Assembly: GCA_023426345.1 (NCBI GenBank)
Contig: JAFAAX010000057.1
Coordinates: 1-9,504 of the forward strand
Reading direction: 5' to 3'
Length of the DNA stretch: 9,504 bases
Source: Actinomycetes bacterium
Lineage (GTDB): Bacteria; Actinomycetota; Actinomycetes; Actinomycetales; Actinomycetaceae
The notes under the pieces are model-generated. The model searched no databases and had not been told where the DNA came from. It saw only the letters and a program-made list of their open reading frames with translations. This document shows positions 6,178-9,504 of the stretch, one piece after another; the stretch's first letter is position 1, and each line of letters starts with the position of its first letter. The translations under genes and the position numbers were made by a program.

Positions 6178-7059
6178 CTACCGGATGGTCACCTGACGCG
6201 AGACCAGCCCGTCGCGGGCTCGGCGCTCCTCAACGGTCAGCGGATCGACGACCTCGATCGCCTCGGCCAGGGCGTCCGCGAGACCCTTCGCGTCCGCCGC
6301 CACATCCTCCGGGCGCGTGCCGTCGGCCAGTTCGAAGACCGGGATGGCCAGACCGCACGCGCGGAAGGCGCCGACGAACCGCGATCCGCGCCCGATGCCC
6401 GCGCGCCCGGCGACCTGCAGGCGGGCCAGCGCGGCGAACAGGCGGGACTCCGGATAGTCCGTGACATAGCGGATGAAGGTCCGGTTCATCTCGCACCAGT
6501 ACATGCCGGGCACTCCGGGGATGTCCGCGGTGGGGACCACGTCGGCGCGGTTCTGCTCGAGCGCGCGCTCCATCTCCGGGGTGATCTCGGCCTCCGGATC
6601 GAACCAGTACCCGAAGTCGTCCGAGAGGCGCAGGTCGGGCTCCACCGTCTGGTCGAGAAGGTCCTGGAGCCGCGGAGCGGGGTCGCGCACGTCGATGTCG
6701 ACGATGCCCTCCTCGCCCTCGAGCTGCCGGGCGATCGCCGCCGCAAGCGCGCCGCCCGCGTCATGGGAGAGGTCCCCCGACTGGAACCGGGTCTGCACGC
6801 CCACCAGGATGCGCCCGTCCCCGCGGACCATCGCGGCATGTCCGTCGGGCAGCAGCGTGACGAAGTCGAACTCGACGCCGCCGTGCTCAGCGGTGGTGCG
6901 CGCCGTCATCGTGGCGCACGGGATGAACTCCCTCATCGCGACCAGCTCGACCTCGCAGGCGAGTCCGTCGAAGGGACGCTCGCGGAACGGGATCGGCGCC
7001 CGCGGCGCGGGCCGGGTGTTGGAGGCGGCGACCTTCTTGCGGCGACTGGCTTTTCCCAT
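6178..7059 (-). CDS. DUF5926 family protein
   Basis: This is a 293-residue soluble protein of unknown function, in a family I know from actinobacteria. Recognition rests on several blocks: RPFDGLACEVELVAMREFIPC (28-48), LLPDGHAAMVRGDGRILVGVQ (69-89), RLQDLLD (130-136), GMYWCEMN (185-192), LFAALARLQVAGRAGIGRGSR (207-227), and the ending LTVEERRARDGLVSRQVTI (274-292). Streptomyces members, as I recall them, carry a cysteine-rich SEC-C zinc motif near the N-terminus. Here it is absent, and the N-terminus is short and basic (MGKASRRKK). The ATG at 7059 follows a TAnnnT box by six bases, suggesting a leaderless message. It is the first gene of a probable operon with the glycosyltransferase and tag. 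Its biochemical role is not known, and its neighbours do not fix it. Confidence 0.88.
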   Translation of the reverse strand: MGKASRRKKVAASNTRPAPRAPIPFRERPFDGLACEVELVAMREFIPCATMTARTTAEHGGVEFDFVTLLPDGHAAMVRGDGRILVGVQTRFQSGDLSHDAGGALAAAIARQLEGEEGIVDIDVRDPAPRLQDLLDQTVEPDLRLSDDFGYWFDPEAEITPEMERALEQNRADVVPTADIPGVPGMYWCEMNRTFIRYVTDYPESRLFAALARLQVAGRAGIGRGSRFVGAFRACGLAIPVFELADGTRPEDVAADAKGLADALAEAIEVVDPLTVEERRARDGLVSRQVTIR

Positions 7060-7065
7060 GGATCC

Positions 7066-7071
7066 AGCCTA
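7066..7071 (-). promoter_or_regulatory. Predicted -10 box for a leaderless DUF5926 transcript
   Basis: On the minus strand TAGGCT fits TAnnnT, is followed by exactly six bases (GGATCC), and then by the ATG at 7059. This is the spacing expected of leaderless actinobacterial transcripts. No convincing -35 box or Shine-Dalgarno was seen, so the start call and the promoter depend on each other. Confidence 0.4.
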
Positions 7072-7085
7072 CCGGCTCGGGGGCC

Positions 7086-7134
7086 CGTCCCCTCCCGCCC
7101 TCCTTCCCGCCCCCGAGGGGGCACACTGGGGACG
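7086..7134. repeat. Nested G/C-rich inverted repeats in a divergent intergenic region
   Basis: The 118-bp space between the divergent DUF5926 and hydroxyacid dehydrogenase genes contains CGTCCCC (7086-7092) paired with GGGGACG (7128-7134). Inside it is CCCCCGAGGGGG (7110-7121). The sequence is extremely C-rich on the plus strand, so some of this symmetry may be compositional. It could fold in the leader of the dehydrogenase message or act as an operator. No function is claimed. Confidence 0.35.
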
Positions 7135-7177
7135 AGGGCGCCCGCGCCCGACTCACCCGGACATCGGAAGGGACACC

Positions 7178-8128
7178 ATGAAGATCCTGATCTCGGACAC
7201 GATCGCCCTGGGCGACATCGACGTTCCCGAGGACGTGCAGATCCTCCCCGTCGACGAGTCCCGCCCGGTGCCCGTCGAGCATCGCGACGCCGAGGCCGTC
7301 GTGATCTGGGGGCAGAGCCCGACGGTGGGGGACTTCCTTGGCGGCCTTCCGCGCCTGCGCTGGGTGCAGACGCTGGCGGCGGGCCCGGACGCGCTGCTCG
7401 CACTGGGTCTGCCCTCCGATGTCGTCATCACGAAGGGCCTCCACTTCCACGATCGGACGGTGGCCGAGCACGCGCTGGCCCTCGCCCTGGCCGCGCTGCG
7501 CTCGATTCCCCTGTGCGAGCGGGCCCGCGCGGAGCACCGGTGGGCCTCCGAGCTCGCCGGAACCCACAGCCTCCACCCGACGGACGCCGTGACGACGCTC
7601 ATCGGCTCGCAGGTGACGGTCTGGGGCTTGGGGGCGATCGGCCAGGAGATCGCGCGGACGTTCGATGCGATGGGGGCGACCGTGACGGGGATCGCGCACA
7701 CGTCGGGGGAGCGCGCCGGATTCCCCGTCGCCGGCTCGTCCCGGGAAGAGGTCGACGCGGCGCTGTCCTCCACCGACGTCCTGGTGATGGTGCTGCCGAC
7801 GCGCCCCGACACCGCGCGCATCCTGGACGCCCACGCCCTGTCAGTCCTGCCGGACCGCGCCGTGGTCGTCAACGTCGGCCGCGGGTCCACGGTCGACGAG
7901 GACGCCCTCGTGGCCGCGCTGCGCGACGGCCGCCTCGGGGGCGCCGCACTGGACGTGACCGCCACCGAGCCGCTGCCGGCGGACTCGCCTCTGTGGGACG
8001 CGCCCGGCATCCTCATCACTCCGCACATCGCGGGCAACCGGCCGATCGGCGTCGAGGAGCGCATCGCCCACAACGTGCGGGCCCTGTTGGGCCTGGGCGG
8101 GGAGATGATCGGCGTCGTCGCCCACTGA
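7178..8128 (+). CDS. D-2-hydroxyacid dehydrogenase, NAD(P)-dependent
   Basis: This 316-residue cytosolic oxidoreductase belongs to the D-isomer-specific 2-hydroxyacid dehydrogenase family, which includes glyoxylate/hydroxypyruvate reductases and phosphoglycerate dehydrogenase. The nucleotide-binding turn is VTVWGLGAIGQEIARTF (146-162). The catalytic Arg, Glu and His are Arg235 in NVGRGSTVDEDAL, Glu264 in ALDVTATEPLP and His283 in ITPHIAGNRP. WVQTLAAGPDAL (62-73) is the substrate-loop region. There is no C-terminal ACT domain, so it is not a long regulatory SerA. Its length suits the GhrA-like or short PGDH-like groups, and the substrate cannot be assigned. The start at 7178 is chosen for GGAAGGGA at 7166-7173 and the canonical MKILISD N-terminus. 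The frame stays open far upstream only because it shadows the DUF5926 gene. It stands alone and ends two bases before the 61-nt palindrome. Confidence 0.93.
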   Translation: MKILISDTIALGDIDVPEDVQILPVDESRPVPVEHRDAEAVVIWGQSPTVGDFLGGLPRLRWVQTLAAGPDALLALGLPSDVVITKGLHFHDRTVAEHALALALAALRSIPLCERARAEHRWASELAGTHSLHPTDAVTTLIGSQVTVWGLGAIGQEIARTFDAMGATVTGIAHTSGERAGFPVAGSSREEVDAALSSTDVLVMVLPTRPDTARILDAHALSVLPDRAVVVNVGRGSTVDEDALVAALRDGRLGGAALDVTATEPLPADSPLWDAPGILITPHIAGNRPIGVEERIAHNVRALLGLGGEMIGVVAH

Positions 8129-8129
8129 T

Positions 8130-8190
8130 CGCGAGGTTCGCCCATCCGGGTGACCGAGAATCTCGGCACTCGCTATGGGCGAACCTCGCG
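8130..8190. repeat. 61-nt long-arm palindrome between convergent genes (REP-like element or bidirectional terminator)
   Basis: The arms CGCGAGGTTCGCCCAT (8130-8145) and ATGGGCGAACCTCGCG (8175-8190) are perfect 16-base inverses. The 29 bases between them keep pairing after a small interior loop (C8146 against C8173-T8174). C8147-G8148 pair with C8171-G8172, G8149 wobbles with T8170, GTG (8150-8152) pairs with CAC (8167-8169), A8153 is bulged, and CCGAG (8154-8158) pairs with CTCGG (8162-8166). The whole element is thus one long hairpin. It begins two bases after the dehydrogenase stop and ends 20 bases before the alcohol dehydrogenase stop. No T-tract follows. It may be an intergenic repeat family, a terminator for both genes, or both. 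Only one copy is visible here. Confidence 0.75.
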
Positions 8191-8209
8191 GTGATGGGGT
8201 CGTGGGGAC

Positions 8210-9262
8210 TCAGGCCCAGGGGTCGACGAGGATGCGGATCGGATGCCCGGTCTTGTCCTCCAGGTGGTCGATCCCGGTCTGGATCTGGCGGAGCGGGACC
8301 ACCTCGGACACCGACTCGGAGACGTTCAGGCGGCCGTAGCGCAGCATCTCCGCGAGCATCGCGATGTCCTGGTTCTTGTAGCCCGTGTGGCCGAGGATCT
8401 GCTTCTCGGCCAGGTTGAACTCGGTGACCGAGGTCCCCAGCGCGACCTCCTGGGCGGACATCCCGACCACGACCACGCGCCCACCCTGGTCCAGGCTGGC
8501 GACGGCCTGGCGCAGCGTCGTGCGGATGCCGACGGCGTCGAAGGCGACGTCGATCATGCGTCCGCCCGTCGCCTCCGTGATCTTCGCGAGCAGATCGGGG
8601 TCGTCGGAGCGGAACACGTGGTCGGCGCCCAGGCGCCGCGCGCGCTCCAACGCGTAGTCGTCGACGTCGATGCCGATGACGGGCACGCCGCCCGCCAGGC
8701 GCGCGAGCTGGACGATGTGCGTGCCCACGCCGCCCAGCCCCCACACGCCGACCGCGTTGCCGGGGTGGACTTTGCCGGTGCGGACGACGGCGCCGAACGG
8801 CGTGGACACGGCGTCGGCCAGGATCGCGGCCTCCTTCATGTCCACCTCGTCGGGGACGCGGGTGAGCCCCATCGACTGCGCGATCGTGTACTGGGCCCAC
8901 GCCCCGTCGTAGGCGAAGGCCATGAGCTGCAGGTCGAGGCAGTTCTGGAAATCGCCTCGCCGGCAGCGCCGGCACTTCAGGCAGGGGCGGCCGGCGGAGG
9001 GGATCACCCGGTCGCCGACCTCCCACTCCGTGACGCCGGGGCCGAGCTTGTCGATGGTCCCCGAGGCCTCGTGGCCCTGCGTGACCACCGGCAGCTGGGG
9101 CGGGAACGTCCCGTTCATCAGTGAGATGTCGGAGTGGCAGATCCCGCAGTACTCCACGCGGACCCGCACCTGACCCGGCCCGGGCTCCGGGATCGGGATC
9201 TCCTCCAGCGCGATCCGCTTCCCCTCGGCATAGAAGCGCTCGGCCAGCATCGTCTCAGTCAT
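8210..9262 (-). CDS. Zinc-dependent alcohol dehydrogenase, medium-chain family
   Basis: This 350-residue enzyme oxidises an alcohol or reduces an aldehyde with a nicotinamide cofactor. The N-terminal GroES-like domain carries the catalytic zinc ligands Cys39 (YCGICHSD) and His64-Glu65 (GHEASG); Asp150 is the likely third side chain. The structural zinc lobe is CLKCRRC...C (Cys94, Cys97, Cys100, Cys108) and is intact. The Rossmann turn is GLGGVG (175-180), and Asp199 at the end of the second strand suggests NAD over NADP. Length and motif order match AdhA/AdhP-type tetrameric bacterial enzymes. The substrate cannot be read from the sequence. The ATG at 9262 has AAGGA about nine bases upstream. 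A second in-frame ATG at codon 5 is less well placed. It is monocistronic in this window, with an imperfect 21-bp dyad about 110 bp upstream. Confidence 0.95.
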   Translation of the reverse strand: MTETMLAERFYAEGKRIALEEIPIPEPGPGQVRVRVEYCGICHSDISLMNGTFPPQLPVVTQGHEASGTIDKLGPGVTEWEVGDRVIPSAGRPCLKCRRCRRGDFQNCLDLQLMAFAYDGAWAQYTIAQSMGLTRVPDEVDMKEAAILADAVSTPFGAVVRTGKVHPGNAVGVWGLGGVGTHIVQLARLAGGVPVIGIDVDDYALERARRLGADHVFRSDDPDLLAKITEATGGRMIDVAFDAVGIRTTLRQAVASLDQGGRVVVVGMSAQEVALGTSVTEFNLAEKQILGHTGYKNQDIAMLAEMLRYGRLNVSESVSEVVPLRQIQTGIDHLEDKTGHPIRILVDPWA

Positions 9263-9374
9263 CTGATCACGTCCTTGTCATCCGTCATCACCTCGGGCTC
9301 GTCAATGGGCCCGACGATCCCACTCTAGGACCTTGGTCGCAGACCCGTGTGCCATTCGGGCTGCATTTTCCCAG

Positions 9375-9395
9375 TTCAGACAACATTTGTTTGAA
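9375..9395. promoter_or_regulatory. Imperfect 21-bp dyad upstream of the alcohol dehydrogenase, candidate operator
   Basis: Half-sites TTCA.ACAA and TTGT.TGAA, separated by three bases, are symmetric at eight of ten base pairs. The dyad lies in the only conspicuously A/T-rich patch of the right end, upstream of the alcohol dehydrogenase start. The symmetry and location resemble a repressor or activator site. No regulator gene is visible nearby and no clear -35/-10 pair was found, so both function and target are inferred. Confidence 0.4.
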
Positions 9396-9406
9396 TCCTT
9401 GAACCG

Positions 9407-9504
9407 TCAGGGGCCTGGGAACTTGGTCCCGGCCGCGTCGACGCGCCGCACCGGTCCGCGCCGGCCGCCCCAGGCCGGCATCGGCCCATCCGCACCCGCC
9501 GGGC
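9407..9504 (-). CDS. Possible C-terminal end of a truncated gene
   Basis: Reading the minus strand inward from the right edge, one frame stays open for about 31 codons and ends at TGA (9409-9407). It gives a peptide containing PAWGGRRGPVRRVDAAGTKF. The A/T-rich intergenic patch begins directly after this stop, as would be expected at a gene end. However, other frames are also open here because the sequence is so G/C-rich, and I recognise no family. If real, it would be a separate unit upstream of the alcohol dehydrogenase on the same strand. Confidence 0.25.
   Translation of the reverse strand, partial: PAGADGPMPAWGGRRGPVRRVDAAGTKFPGP

Noticed and set aside
8243..9124. Plus-strand open frame of 293 codons antisense to the alcohol dehydrogenase
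   Set aside because: The minus strand encodes an intact zinc alcohol dehydrogenase with all ligands. The antisense product is Asp/His/Ala-rich low complexity.
9396..9504. Alternative open frames on both strands at the right edge
   Set aside because: Several frames are open because of base composition. Only the minus-strand frame ending at 9407 has a stop that coincides with the change in composition, so only that one was listed, at low confidence.
1..9504. CRISPR arrays, tRNA or rRNA genes, transposases, prophage genes
   Set aside because: No regularly spaced repeats, clover-leaf-like segments or mobile-element protein motifs were seen on either strand.

Overview
The window looks like chromosomal DNA from a high-GC actinobacterium. 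G+C is roughly 70% by eye, codon third positions are strongly G/C, and a DUF5926 protein (a family I know from actinobacteria) is present. Several starts look leaderless, with a TAnnnT box six bases before the ATG. An Actinomycetaceae-like host (Actinomyces/Schaalia) is a guess from general resemblance, not something the sequence proves.

Layout. (1) 1-1332, + strand: the C-terminal part of a Cu(+)-type P1B ATPase, cut by the window edge. A complete heavy-metal-binding (HMA) domain sits inside its nucleotide-binding domain. (2) 1356-4510: an arsenic-resistance locus made of two divergent units, arsR-arsC on the - strand and arsD-arsA on the + strand. They share a 95-bp control region with two dyads and overlapping promoter boxes. 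(3) 4624-7059, - strand: a compact three-gene run reading DUF5926 protein, family 2 glycosyltransferase, then 3-methyladenine DNA glycosylase I (tag). The last two genes overlap by 4 bp. (4) 7178-8128, + strand: a D-2-hydroxyacid dehydrogenase. (5) 8130-8190: a nearly fully paired 61-nt palindrome between convergent genes. (6) 8210-9262, - strand: a zinc-dependent alcohol dehydrogenase, with a 21-bp dyad upstream. (7) 9407-9504: a possible C-terminal fragment of another - strand gene, weakly supported.

How the genes work together. ArsR should repress both ars units from the shared region until As(III)/Sb(III) binds. ArsC reduces arsenate to arsenite. ArsD carries arsenite to the ArsA ATPase, which normally energises an ArsB or Acr3 membrane pump. 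No pump gene lies in the locus, so it must be elsewhere or the unit is incomplete. The copper ATPase ends 23 bp from the arsC stop in convergent orientation, so the left 4.5 kb reads as a metal-resistance block. The right half looks like ordinary chromosomal metabolism and DNA repair. No tRNA, rRNA, CRISPR array, transposase or phage gene was seen, and no stretch over 300 bases lacks a gene.
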